Positions 48,045-59,296 are shown, counted from the stretch's first letter. The stretch: 64,000 nucleotides of DNA from Hydrogenophaga sp. PAMC20947 (GCF_004795855.1 NZ_CP039252.1:868001-932000), one strand, 5' to 3'. Notes: a model not told the origin generated them from the letters alone. Numbers and translations are program-made.

Positions 48045-50444
48045 ATGGGAAATTCGCCGTTGTTCAAACAGATAGCCTGTTTGTTCGTTTCGTGGTCACT
48101 GGTGGTCACGCCCGTTTTTGCCGCTTCCGGCAAGCAAGCCGATGCACCCAAAGCCGACCCGAGCAAACCGGACATATCGGCAAAGTCGTCAAACCCGGCA
48201 AGGTCGGCGGACCCGGCAAAGCTCCAACGCAATCTCAACGCTTATTTCGACACCCTGAAGGCCGCAAGGAAAGAGATAGATCGATCCAGTTTCGACCTGG
48301 ATGCCTTGACAGAAAAGCTGGATTTTGATGAGCAGAAGATCATCCAGTTTGTGCAGAAAGAAATTGCCATTGAACTGTACCCGGGCGTATTGCGCGGCGC
48401 CCGGGGCACCCTGATGAGCCGGGCAGGCAACGCACTGGACCAATCTTTGCTGCTGGCAACTCTGCTGAAAAACGCCGGGGCCGATGCGCGCATTTTGCGC
48501 GGTGAATTGAACCCGGAATGGGCGAAAAAACTGGTTGATACCCTCCAGCCCACAAAAGCCGCCGAACTGTCTGCCGGGGAAAGGAGCCGAATCCAGGCGC
48601 ATTTTGTTCGTTTTGCGAAAACCGCGACTGGCAAGGACATGTCTTGGGATGAGTTGCAACAGCTCAACGGGCCACTGGTTCCACTCAAATCGTCGCCCCT
48701 CTTCAAATCCGCCACTAAATCCGCTCAATTTATTCATGACCAGCTAAAGAAGGGTGACATTTCACTTTCTGCAGCCATTGCGCCGGCCGATGCGATGATG
48801 GCTAAAGAAGCGCGTGACTATTTTTGGGTCGAATACCGAAAAGGCCCTGCCGATGCATGGGCCGCGGTACACCCGGTCTTCACCCCTGAGGTCGGCAAGC
48901 TGTTGTCTCTCAAGGCCAGTGAAACGTTCAAAGACTCCATTCCCGAATCGTTGCAGCAAACGTTGGAAATTTCGGTGGCCATTCAGCAACGAATTCAGGG
49001 AAAAATCACCGACAAACCAGTGATGGCTGCCTGGAAGCGGCCTGTTTCCAACTTTTATGGTGAGCCGCTCACGTTCGTCAACATGCCCATCAGCGCGCCC
49101 GCGCCAAATGATCCAGCCAAAACTGGTGACTGGTTCAAAACAGCCACGACATTTGTGCCATCGCTCAATCAAAGCGCTTCGCCAGGCGCTGTGGCCTTTG
49201 ACATGAGCGGGCAAACCGTGTCGCAGGAAGACGCCGCGAGCGCATACGCCGCTGTGATCAAGACCGTTGGCGACAAAGCGAACAAAGCCGCTGGTGCTTT
49301 GGCAGGCATCGGCTCTGCGCCTGCAACCGATGGGAAGCCAGCTGCATCGCGTGCGATGGAGCTTGAGGGGCAAACCCTGAGGTTGAAATTGTCGGCGCCT
49401 GGCCGGCCATCGGTGAGCTACAGCCGAACCATCGCCAACCGCACGGATGGATTTTCCGCAACAGGGCATGTGACCCTCCCCAAGCGAGCGTTCGACGATA
49501 CCGACATGGCGCTTTCCCTGACCAGCCAATACACGATCATGGTGGGAGCCGGCCACGTTCCAGAAAGCTATTTGCTGGATAGGATATTGGAACGGATGCT
49601 CGCTTTTGAGGCAATGATCCGTCAAGTGGCAGCGCCAGATTTTGGCAAGGCGAGTGCTAAACGCAATAATGTTCCGGCCGATTGGTCAGGATTTTTACCG
49701 CTACTTGTTCTGTTGGACAGTTATCCATTGCCAGATAGAGTGATGAGCTTTCGTCCGCAGCCTAGTATTATTTTGCATAACCAGCAATTGAGCACTGACG
49801 GTGGCTTTTTGGAGCGTATCGATATCGTTCGAAATGCCCGTATGGTTCTGGATCGGCAGAATACTGGCTTGCGCACCAGACCCGATCTGAATATGGCTCT
49901 GGGGGTGTGGGATACCTATATGGAACGCCATGCCATCACTGATCGGGTTCCATCGGAGTCTTTTAATGCCATTGATGCATTTGATAAGGCGATGAAAACC
50001 GGTCAAAGGGTTTCTTTAATAGTTGATCAACAGGCTTTGTCCGGATATAAGTCTCAGTTGCCTGCGGCCACTTTGCGCGCAATTCAGAGAGATCTGAATG
50101 ACGGGTATTTGGTTTTTTTGCCTGATCCGGAGTTATCGAAATTTTCTGAAAATATAGCTTGGTGGCGCGTAAATTCCAGAACAGGTGAGGCCATCGGTAT
50201 GGGTGGAGATGGTCGTGGCTCGGAAATTGCTAAGTATTTTACGCTAGCTAATTTTATTGCACTTGGGCTAATTGGTGAGGTTGTCGGGATGTGCATTGGA
50301 GCTGCTCAAAAACAACTTGGCAAGAATAAGGTTCGAAGCTGTATCGGTTTTGGAATAGGAATTGGATCAATTTATCCGCCTCTTGCATTTCCTTTTTGGG
50401 TTGCTGGGGGTGTTCTAGGTCTTGTGGATGTCATTTTCTTCTGA
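48045..50444 (+). CDS. Exported protein with degenerate transglutaminase-like domain
   Basis: 799 residues from ATG 48045, with GGGGAG six bases upstream. A signal peptide (MGNSPLFKQIACLFVSWSLV, cleavage near VFA-AS) leads to an Ala/Lys/Pro-rich linker. The transglutaminase-like core holds YPGVLRGARGTLMSRAGNAL, then DQSLLLATLLKNAGADARIL, and DYFWVEYRKGPADAWAAVHP. By position, the catalytic Cys is Asp, the His is Tyr and the Asp is His. The central region is unrecognised. The C-terminal 60 residues are hydrophobic and probably membrane-inserting. The last about 800 bases are AT-rich. Confidence 0.72.
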   Translation: MGNSPLFKQIACLFVSWSLVVTPVFAASGKQADAPKADPSKPDISAKSSNPARSADPAKLQRNLNAYFDTLKAARKEIDRSSFDLDALTEKLDFDEQKIIQFVQKEIAIELYPGVLRGARGTLMSRAGNALDQSLLLATLLKNAGADARILRGELNPEWAKKLVDTLQPTKAAELSAGERSRIQAHFVRFAKTATGKDMSWDELQQLNGPLVPLKSSPLFKSATKSAQFIHDQLKKGDISLSAAIAPADAMMAKEARDYFWVEYRKGPADAWAAVHPVFTPEVGKLLSLKASETFKDSIPESLQQTLEISVAIQQRIQGKITDKPVMAAWKRPVSNFYGEPLTFVNMPISAPAPNDPAKTGDWFKTATTFVPSLNQSASPGAVAFDMSGQTVSQEDAASAYAAVIKTVGDKANKAAGALAGIGSAPATDGKPAASRAMELEGQTLRLKLSAPGRPSVSYSRTIANRTDGFSATGHVTLPKRAFDDTDMALSLTSQYTIMVGAGHVPESYLLDRILERMLAFEAMIRQVAAPDFGKASAKRNNVPADWSGFLPLLVLLDSYPLPDRVMSFRPQPSIILHNQQLSTDGGFLERIDIVRNARMVLDRQNTGLRTRPDLNMALGVWDTYMERHAITDRVPSESFNAIDAFDKAMKTGQRVSLIVDQQALSGYKSQLPAATLRAIQRDLNDGYLVFLPDPELSKFSENIAWWRVNSRTGEAIGMGGDGRGSEIAKYFTLANFIALGLIGEVVGMCIGAAQKQLGKNKVRSCIGFGIGIGSIYPPLAFPFWVAGGVLGLVDVIFF

Positions 50445-50645
50445 TTATTCTGCTTGTCAGGTTTTGGTGCGGGCTTTGCTTTTTCGCATTGATTTGCAAT
50501 GGATGCTATATATGTAATTTTTCATTATTCATCGTTTGAGAGGATAGATGAATTTTGGTATGTCGGGATCAACCCTCAAAGGGCTTCGATGAGAAGATTT
50601 CTTTCTGAATTGTTATTGCTGTCAGTGTTGGTACTTGTTGCCACG
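49660..50645. other. AT-rich patch spanning the junction of two genes
   Basis: The base composition falls sharply here. The 60 bases from 50221 contain 23 G/C, whereas the 60 bases from 51121 contain 39. The patch covers the 3' end of the transglutaminase-like gene, the 144-base gap and the signal-peptide codons of the VWA gene, then stops. This suggests a recent insertion or replacement. Confidence 0.7.
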
Positions 50646-53600
50646 CACTCATGGGCGCAATCCAGCGTCTACGAAGTCGAGCCCAACAACACCCCCTCAA
50701 CAGCCAACAAAGTATCCGGCGCTGTGCAGCTCATCGGCACCATGGACGCCAGCGATCAGGATGCCTTCGAGTGGAGCGTGTCGGATGTGGATGCGGCCAA
50801 GCGCTGGACCTTTGAGCTGCAGGGGATTCCGGGTGAACTGACCATTGTTGAAGTCATGCGGGTGGAGTACGCCGAGAACGGTGTGGATGTGCGCAGCCGG
50901 CAAAAGCTGTTCACCATGGGCACGCGCGATGGCTCCAAGCCGTCTGTTCACGAAGACCTGTTGTTTGAGCCGGGCGAGTATGTGCTCGGCATTGCCCACA
51001 ACGGCAGCGGGGGCGGCTTCAGGCCGCCGGCGGGCAGCCTCGAATTTGATCGCGCAGCGGCTGGGGGGCAGGCCGCGGCCAAACAACCGCCGGGCGCGTA
51101 CCGGCTGAGCATTCGCGAAGGCGATGCGTTGCGCCTGAAGCAAGGCAGCGAATCGGCAGCCACGCGGGTCAAAGCGCTGAAGATGCGCCCGGGTACCCAG
51201 AGCGCGCTGTTGAGCGATTCGGCCGACTCGTGGTTTCAGGTGGACATGGGCGAAAAAGATGCCCTGCAAAAGTGGGACGTCAGTGGCCAGGTCCCTGTGG
51301 GCCGCAAGGCGAAGGCGACCTTGTTCGCGCCCGACAACACCCCGCTGGCCACTGCCGATGCAGACGGTAAGGGCAAGTTTTCGTTGCCTGACCTCAGCCT
51401 GGGCAAGGGCGCCTATTTCATCGAGATGAAGGCGCCCGAGAGCGGCTTTATCCGAAGCTTGCAGCTCAGCCCCGCTGGCCTGCGCATTGAAGGCGCGGAG
51501 GCCGAGCCCAACGACAAATGGGCCCAGGCCAACCGGGTGATGTTTGCCCAGGCCGTGACCGGGAAGCTGGCGAAGCGGGGTGATATCGATTACTTCCGCT
51601 TTGCGCTCGGCGCACCGGTTGCGGAGCAGATGCTCACGCTGCGGTTGGAAACCGCTGCCGATTCGAAATTGACGCTGTGTTTGACCGACGGCAAAGGGCA
51701 AAAATTGCAGTGCCGGGAGAACACCGGCGTGGTCGAGCTGCCTGACCTGGTGCTCGAAGAAGGCGGCTGGGGCTTCGTTGTGGAGCGCGGCAAGGTTGGC
51801 TCCGTATATTCGGTGGCGCTGGTCGAGCAAGGTGCGATCACCCAGGGCACGGAGGTTGAGCCCAACGACAAGATTGAAAACGCCGCAGCGATTCCGGACA
51901 ACAACCGCACCAAGGGGCGTTTCACGGGGGACGACACCGATTTTTACAAAATTTTGGTGAGCCAGGATCCGCAGCTCTGGCGCATCCAGGTCATCGGTAA
52001 GGAGCTGTCTGAGCTGGCCTATTACGACGGGGCCGGGGCTGAGAAGCAGCGGTACCGGGTACCCAAGGGGCAAAGCCGGGTTCGGCTCGACAACCTTTTT
52101 CTGCTCCCCGGCCTTCATTACATCAGGGTCTCGGGACGCGATGGGGGGCAATACACGCTGCTGGCAAAGCCCATCGGAGCGCCGGACCCCAACGGTGAAC
52201 GGGAACCAAATGACGATGCAAGCCGAATGCATTCGCTGCAATTTGGGCAGACCCGGACTGGGCTGTTGGAGGATTCACAAGATGAAGACAACTACCGGTT
52301 TCACCTCGCTAACGTGGACCGGATTCAACTGACCCTGGAGCCTCCAGCGGATGGTGCGATCACTGCAATGCTGCATTGGAATGGCGGTGTTTTCAAGAAA
52401 TTCAACAAACCAGAAGGGGGCAAGAAGGTCGTGCTCGAGGGCTTGTTTCCTCCAGGCGACTACCGCTTGGCGCTGGCCGCCAAGAAAACCAGTGAAACCG
52501 AATACAAGCTGACACTCAAGCGCTTGCCGCGTTTTGGCTGCCCTGTCGATTGTGAGCCGAACGACAACCTGGACACGGCCAACGCGCTGCCGGCAGACGG
52601 TATTCTGCAAGGGGTGACGCAGGACTGGCTTGACAGCGATTGGTACCGCTTGCCTGTGTTCGATGTGCCGACCACGATCACTTTCACGTCAGAGAAAAAG
52701 CCCGTGATCGAGTTGGTGACGCGTGAAAGCGGGGCGAACCTGTTGGGTTGGGACAATGCGACCAGTCAGTTGAAAGGCACGGTACCGGCGGGGACAGAAG
52801 CGTATGTCTGGATCAGGAGCAACGGCGCCTATCGCATCGCGGTTGATTTCCCATCGAAGCCAAGCGTACTCAAGGCAGTACAGCAGCCACCGGTGGTGAT
52901 GAGTCTCAAACTGGTCACCAACGAAGTAGCGGCATACCGCCTGTATGGGCAGAGGGTGAGTGGCGAACTGAAGTTGAAGAACAGCGGTTCTGCGCCAAGG
53001 CAGGTTCAGCTTGAATCAGCGACCAGCGACGCGCGCTGGACCACGGATGTGGACAAGAAGCGCGTCACGGTTCCAGCCGCAGGGGAGATCACCGTACCGA
53101 TTGCGCTTCGCGTGCCGGCAGATGCCTGGGCAGTCACCCCGGTGCGACTGAGCATTTTGGCGAGCACCGACGACGGCGCTCAGAGCGAAGCGTTCGCTGA
53201 AATTCGGGTGGGGCGCGATTCCGGCGCGGTCAACCCTGTGCAAGCCTGGCGCATTCCGGATGCGTTGCGCGGGGGCTTCAATGTGGCTTGGTCAGGGCTC
53301 GGCGGCCGTTGGCTCGACGGCCTTGACACGGGTGTTGGCAGGGGTTTTGACGAGCTGTTTGACGGGATCGCCGTCAAGGACAAAGGCATGCAGCTGCGCG
53401 GGCAGGCGAAGCGGGAACCTGTCAATGTGGATGTGGCACTTGCGGGAAACGAACCGGTTGCTGTTGCTGGAATCGCCATCAGCGAACTCGCACTTTCGGC
53501 TGCGCCTCAGTTTCTGAAAAATGTCGATTTTTCGGTTTCGCTGGACGGAAAGAACTACACGCCTGCACTCAAAGGCGAATTGCTCCCGATCCTGTCGGAG

Positions 53601-55931
53601 CAGGTGTTTGTGTTGGAGCAGCCGGTGCCCGCGCGTTTTGCTCGATTGACGTTGAAAAATGGGTTTGACGGAAGAGCCGGGTCGGCGTTGAGTTTCGGCG
53701 AGTTCAAGGTGATTGCCACACCTGGGCTGGACATTTCCAATGGCAAAGGCTTCAACCTCGTCGATGCGAGCCGCGGCGGCCATGTCGTTTGGTCGCGCCC
53801 TGGGGCGAAAAACGATGAGTTGTTGAAAGACGATGGCGTATTCGAACGCCAGCGGGTGCGGGAGGGCGAGGCATACGAGGTGGTCATTGGTTTCCACCAT
53901 GACCGGGCCGCGCAGATCACCCGGCTGGAGTGGGTCGACGGGAAAAAGCGCCCTCGGGACCAAAAGATCGAGAGAGTCACGGTCTCTGTCAGCAACGATT
54001 CCCCCATTGGCCCTTGGCAGACCATTGGAGACTGGACGCTGTCACCAAAAAGCGCAGAGTCGGTTCTGGATCTCAAGACCCCGACCTGGGCACGGTTTGT
54101 GAAGTTGTCGGTGGCCGCGCAAAACAAGCAGGTGACGCTGGCACTGGCCGATGCCATTCGCATCTGGGAGCGCCCAACGCAGGAAGGCTATCGATCGATA
54201 CTGGCGGAGTGGGGCGATGCAAGCCAGGCCGCGATTTATGAAGCCTTGCATCCCCTGCAGCTCGCGCCAGACTTTGTCCCCGCTGGCAACGACTCGAAAG
54301 CACGGGCAGCCCAGTTGGGGTTTGACCAACAGGCGGGCGGTCAGGTGTTGCTTGGCAAACACTTGCACTGGTACCGGATCGAGGTGCCAAGAGGCCAAAA
54401 CCTTCTGAGTCTCAAAATCGGTGGAGACCCGACGGTGAGGGCGTCGGTGGCGATTGAGACGGGCGACGGTTCAGCCGTCCCTGTTGTCAAGAACAACGCA
54501 CAAAGCACGCCGCAGTTGCACGTCTTTGAGGCCTTTGTGGAGCCTGGCGGGACCTACTTCCTGAAAGTGGAAGAGCCGCCGCGCAATGTGCTTTTTCTTT
54601 GGGATACGAGCGCCAGCGTTGGTGCGTATTTGCCTGTGATCTATAACGCGATGCTGGGGTACGCGAAAGATGTTGTACCTGGCAAGGATGCCGTCAATCT
54701 GCTGCCCTTTGGTGGTCAATTGCTGAGCAAGGACTGGTATGGGCAGCCGTACATTCTGCAGACCATCCTCAACGACTATCCGCGCAAAGAAAGCTCGAGC
54801 GCAGCCGAGGAGACGCTTGAAAAGGCGTCGAAGGCGCTCGCACCCAGAGCAGGCACCAAGGCGATTGTCATGGTGACCGATGCCGCAACCAGCGCGCACC
54901 CACCGGTCTGGCAGGCGTTTCAAGAGGTACAGCCGCAGATTTTTGCGCTCGGTGTGGGTTCGCAAGGCGCCTGGGGGCGAAACCCGGTGCGAGAGCAAGA
55001 CCTGATGCAGGACTGGTCTCGCGTCAACGGCGGTCACTACAGCTACATGGAAAGCGAAGGTGCGATGGAGATCGCGTTTGATCGCGCCATGACGATGTTG
55101 CGCCGCCCGGCTGCTTACACGCTTGAGGCTGGCACAGCCTATAAAAAACCACTCGGTCCCGGCAAGCTGCGGGTCGCTCGCGGCAGCAAGGATAAAAGCA
55201 GTCAAGCGGCCATTGAGCTGATTCTTGATGCCTCCGGCTCCATGCTCAAACGGCTGGATGGCAAGCGTCGAATGGCCATTGCCAAAGAAGTTTTGACAGA
55301 GGTGGTGAGCAAGCATATTCCACCGGGCACGCCCGTTGCACTTCGGGTCTTCGGGCACAGGCAGGCCAACGCTTGCCGCAGTGATCTTGAGGTGGCATTG
55401 AAGCCTTTGAATTCAGCATCCATGCTGAAGGCGATTCAATCGGTTGAAGCCATGAATCTCGCGAAAACACCGATTGCCGCTTCGCTGGCAGCCGTGGAAT
55501 CCGATCTGAAGGGCGCCAAGGGGCGCAAGATCGTGGTGCTGGTGACAGATGGCGAGGAAACCTGCGAAGGTGACCCGGCAGCGACCGTGCAGAAACTTCG
55601 AGACAAAGGGGTTGATGTCACGCTGAATATCGTCGGATTCGCCATCGACAGCGCTGAGCTGGAGTCGAATTTTCAGAGCTGGGCAAAGCTGGGTGGCGGC
55701 CGGTACTTCCGGGCAAGAGATCAGCGCGGGCTGAGCGCAGCGGTTCAAGACGCTGTCATGGTTCCCTACAGTGTTTACGACCAGGCCGGCACGCTGGTTG
55801 CCACAGGGCTGGTCGGGGGCGAAGCCGTGCTGCTCGAACAGGGTCATTACCGTGTCGTCGTTCAAGGTTCGCCAGCAAAGAGCTATCCAAAAGTTGAGGT
55901 GACCGCCGGAAAAGAGTTGCTGTTGGATTGA
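50589..55931 (+). CDS. Giant exported VWA protein with EPN repeats and discoidin-like regions
   Basis: 1780 residues from ATG 50589 (MRRFLSELLLLSVLVLVATH, cleavage near SWA-QS); an upstream in-frame ATG at 50499 gives no signal peptide. Pre-peptidase-like blocks start with EPN motifs near residues 31, 304, 421, 537 and 654; the last four are 116-117 residues apart. Two discoidin-like regions lie at about 975-1040 and 1060-1190. VWA 1 has MIDAS DTSAS near 1337. VWA 2 has DASGS near 1547, a Thr in AKTPIA and an Asp in TDGEE. Function unknown; probably an adhesin or envelope scaffold. Confidence 0.8.
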   Translation: MRRFLSELLLLSVLVLVATHSWAQSSVYEVEPNNTPSTANKVSGAVQLIGTMDASDQDAFEWSVSDVDAAKRWTFELQGIPGELTIVEVMRVEYAENGVDVRSRQKLFTMGTRDGSKPSVHEDLLFEPGEYVLGIAHNGSGGGFRPPAGSLEFDRAAAGGQAAAKQPPGAYRLSIREGDALRLKQGSESAATRVKALKMRPGTQSALLSDSADSWFQVDMGEKDALQKWDVSGQVPVGRKAKATLFAPDNTPLATADADGKGKFSLPDLSLGKGAYFIEMKAPESGFIRSLQLSPAGLRIEGAEAEPNDKWAQANRVMFAQAVTGKLAKRGDIDYFRFALGAPVAEQMLTLRLETAADSKLTLCLTDGKGQKLQCRENTGVVELPDLVLEEGGWGFVVERGKVGSVYSVALVEQGAITQGTEVEPNDKIENAAAIPDNNRTKGRFTGDDTDFYKILVSQDPQLWRIQVIGKELSELAYYDGAGAEKQRYRVPKGQSRVRLDNLFLLPGLHYIRVSGRDGGQYTLLAKPIGAPDPNGEREPNDDASRMHSLQFGQTRTGLLEDSQDEDNYRFHLANVDRIQLTLEPPADGAITAMLHWNGGVFKKFNKPEGGKKVVLEGLFPPGDYRLALAAKKTSETEYKLTLKRLPRFGCPVDCEPNDNLDTANALPADGILQGVTQDWLDSDWYRLPVFDVPTTITFTSEKKPVIELVTRESGANLLGWDNATSQLKGTVPAGTEAYVWIRSNGAYRIAVDFPSKPSVLKAVQQPPVVMSLKLVTNEVAAYRLYGQRVSGELKLKNSGSAPRQVQLESATSDARWTTDVDKKRVTVPAAGEITVPIALRVPADAWAVTPVRLSILASTDDGAQSEAFAEIRVGRDSGAVNPVQAWRIPDALRGGFNVAWSGLGGRWLDGLDTGVGRGFDELFDGIAVKDKGMQLRGQAKREPVNVDVALAGNEPVAVAGIAISELALSAAPQFLKNVDFSVSLDGKNYTPALKGELLPILSEQVFVLEQPVPARFARLTLKNGFDGRAGSALSFGEFKVIATPGLDISNGKGFNLVDASRGGHVVWSRPGAKNDELLKDDGVFERQRVREGEAYEVVIGFHHDRAAQITRLEWVDGKKRPRDQKIERVTVSVSNDSPIGPWQTIGDWTLSPKSAESVLDLKTPTWARFVKLSVAAQNKQVTLALADAIRIWERPTQEGYRSILAEWGDASQAAIYEALHPLQLAPDFVPAGNDSKARAAQLGFDQQAGGQVLLGKHLHWYRIEVPRGQNLLSLKIGGDPTVRASVAIETGDGSAVPVVKNNAQSTPQLHVFEAFVEPGGTYFLKVEEPPRNVLFLWDTSASVGAYLPVIYNAMLGYAKDVVPGKDAVNLLPFGGQLLSKDWYGQPYILQTILNDYPRKESSSAAEETLEKASKALAPRAGTKAIVMVTDAATSAHPPVWQAFQEVQPQIFALGVGSQGAWGRNPVREQDLMQDWSRVNGGHYSYMESEGAMEIAFDRAMTMLRRPAAYTLEAGTAYKKPLGPGKLRVARGSKDKSSQAAIELILDASGSMLKRLDGKRRMAIAKEVLTEVVSKHIPPGTPVALRVFGHRQANACRSDLEVALKPLNSASMLKAIQSVEAMNLAKTPIAASLAAVESDLKGAKGRKIVVLVTDGEETCEGDPAATVQKLRDKGVDVTLNIVGFAIDSAELESNFQSWAKLGGGRYFRARDQRGLSAAVQDAVMVPYSVYDQAGTLVATGLVGGEAVLLEQGHYRVVVQGSPAKSYPKVEVTAGKELLLD

Positions 55932-56252
55932 CCCGGTGACCGTGCGATGAGGCCTTTCACGCACGCTGTTGGAACGGGGTGGCTACCTGGCAAGTCGACT
56001 CCTTGGCTGCCTGGGCACCAGGGAGTTTGAGCCCTGACGCACCAGCATCGCGCCACATGAGTCCTCGACGCCTGATCGTTGAATCGATGCCCCTGGCGGG
56101 GTTTTCGGTGGCGCAGGACGCGGGGACGCTGGGTCCGGTCCGCTGTATGTGATGCAAAGGTTCTCGTATTTCGCCCGTTTGTCCATGCGCTCTGGTTCAG
56201 GGTGTACCGCTATCGAAAAAGCAGGTATGCTGCAGTGCAACATGGAGCGGAT
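55932..56252. other. 321-base interval after the VWA gene
   Basis: No supported gene. An open frame upstream of 56253 lacks homology. Composition is back to GC-rich. No T-tract terminator is visible. Confidence 0.5.
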
Positions 56253-56564
56253 ATGAACAACCCGTGGCAAATTGACGATCTGCTGGCCGGCCTGTACGAC
56301 GCCCGCAAACGCGGCGACCTGGGTCGCCTCGCTTTCCTTGCGTACTGCGATGTGCGCCGCTGGGCGCGCGAGGAGGGCCGTCAGGGCCTTGCGGAACTGG
56401 CGGCAGGCCTCGTGACCCAAAGCCCACACCTGAGCCGGGAAGTCTTTCTGGATCAGATCGACCTGCTGGTGAAGCAACTCGAGTCGTTGCAGCGCGCCAG
56501 CGAAGCCAGCGGTTCCGGGCCAGCGCCTGCGGCTCTATGGCTGGGCAATCCCCAATTGGCTTGA
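56253..56564 (+). CDS. Small hypothetical protein
   Basis: 103 residues from ATG 56253 with GGAGCGG upstream. The sequence is all-helical and soluble: MNNPWQIDDLLAGLYDARKR, with charged helices through REEGRQGLAELAAGL and REVFLDQIDLLVKQLE. I do not recognise the family. A good ribosome-binding site and amphipathic helices support it being real. Confidence 0.65.
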   Translation: MNNPWQIDDLLAGLYDARKRGDLGRLAFLAYCDVRRWAREEGRQGLAELAAGLVTQSPHLSREVFLDQIDLLVKQLESLQRASEASGSGPAPAALWLGNPQLA

Positions 56565-56660
56565 GCCGTTGTCTGGTTTTTTGCTCGGCGGCGGCGACAC
56601 ACCCTTCATCGGGGCTCCTTCAGGCCGTCACAGTGGTCCCGGTCGGCCTCTGAGCGGGAG

Positions 56661-56699
56661 CACTCGAAGCATCCACTCTCGTCCTGGACCCTTCGAGTG
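56661..56699. repeat. CACTCGAAG/CTTCGAGTG inverted repeat between convergent genes
   Basis: A perfect 9-base inverted repeat with 21 bases between the arms, in the 169-base gap between the small hypothetical gene and the convergent CoA-transferase gene. It could act as a two-way terminator stem, but neither side has a T-tract. Confidence 0.4.
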
Positions 56700-56733
56700 G
56701 GCCATTGAATTGGTGGGTCGGAGGATCAGACCG

Positions 56734-57636
56734 TCAGCTCGAGAGTGTGCACAGCGGAATGTCTTTGCTCGCCGCCAGCTTGTCCAGTTGTTTGCGCGTC
56801 TTGCTGGCCAAAAAATCGGCAATGATTTGATGCGTTTCGGGTTTGAACAGGGCCCCCATGGTGGCTATCTCCACCCCAGCGGCCGCGCACAAGCCCGCCG
56901 CGAAATGCGGCTCCAGCGCAGCCACCGCCACACGGCCGTTTTTGCAAGGGTAGATCTTGTAGCCTGCATGGGCGCCACCCACCGCACCTTGTGGCCGGGT
57001 AAGGCCCCAGCTGCGGGGCAGGGCGAGCCAGTTGGCAGCCTCTGACAGGGCCACCTCTTGAAAACTGCTTTTCCCTGTGGTCTTCTGGTGCAGCACCGCT
57101 TGAAGCGCCGCTTCGCTGGCCATGAGCGAGCCGCCCATGTCGGCAAACAGGGTGGCGGGCAGTTCCAGGCCGTTGACCAGACCTGCCTCGGCCAGATAGG
57201 TCAGGTCGTGCCCAGGTTCTTCGGCGCGAGCGCCAGGTGCCCCGACGATGGCCACCATGGACAACGCCGGGTATTGTTTGTGCAGAACCGTCCATCCCAG
57301 ACCCAGCTTACCCAGCGCTGAAGGCCGAAATGAGGTCAGCAACACATCGGTGCGCGCCAGCTGCTTGTGCAGCAGCGTCTGGCCTTTGTCGGTTTTGAGA
57401 TCCAGGGTGATGACTTTGATCCCCTCATGCATCGCGTCATAGGCTGCGAGGTTGTAGGCCCCCATGGGATCACCACTGCTCGACGGGTCCTTGCCCGGTG
57501 GCTCTGCCTTGGTGCAGGTGGCGCCCATGGCGCTCAGGCGCATCAACGCGGCAGGCCCGGGCAGGTTGAGCGCCAGGCTCAGGACGCGTACGCCGCGCAA
57601 AGGTTTGAGTGGTTTGGACGGGCTGGAAGGCATCAT
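56734..57636 (-). CDS. CaiB/BaiF-type CoA transferase, short form
   Basis: 300 residues, against about 400 for formyl-CoA transferase. Family III features include RGVRVLSLALNLPGPAALMR, the ITLDLKTDKGQTLL block, LTSFRPSALGKLGL and DLTYLAEAGLVNGLELP. The missing length is in the C-terminal half. Transfers CoA between organic acids, or may act as a racemase-type CoA enzyme (alpha-methylacyl-CoA racemase belongs to the same family). Confidence 0.85.
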   Translation of the reverse strand: MMPSSPSKPLKPLRGVRVLSLALNLPGPAALMRLSAMGATCTKAEPPGKDPSSSGDPMGAYNLAAYDAMHEGIKVITLDLKTDKGQTLLHKQLARTDVLLTSFRPSALGKLGLGWTVLHKQYPALSMVAIVGAPGARAEEPGHDLTYLAEAGLVNGLELPATLFADMGGSLMASEAALQAVLHQKTTGKSSFQEVALSEAANWLALPRSWGLTRPQGAVGGAHAGYKIYPCKNGRVAVAALEPHFAAGLCAAAGVEIATMGALFKPETHQIIADFLASKTRKQLDKLAASKDIPLCTLSS

Positions 57637-57863
57637 GAATGGGTTTCGGCAGTTGTCTGATTGATGATCAATTTAACGCATGCCAGGCCTCACCCGTGAA
57701 AACGCTGCGACAGCGCCGTCCGCTTGATGCGTCAAGGGGATCCGATCGCAAAAGCATCACAGCGAACGGCGTGTTCCAAACCGGGAACGCCGCAGGTCCG
57801 ACTCTGCCGGCCTGCCTGCGTTGGCCCCTGGGGGGGGTGACGGCACAGCCGGCGCGGGGGGAT

Positions 57864-59272
<1,409 letters not shown>

Positions 59273-59296
59273 CAAGTTTTCGCCGGAGCATCCACC

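Noticed and set aside
50499-50588. Upstream ATG for the VWA protein
   Set aside because: It would place 30 residues before the signal peptide; the ATG at 50589 gives a normal one.
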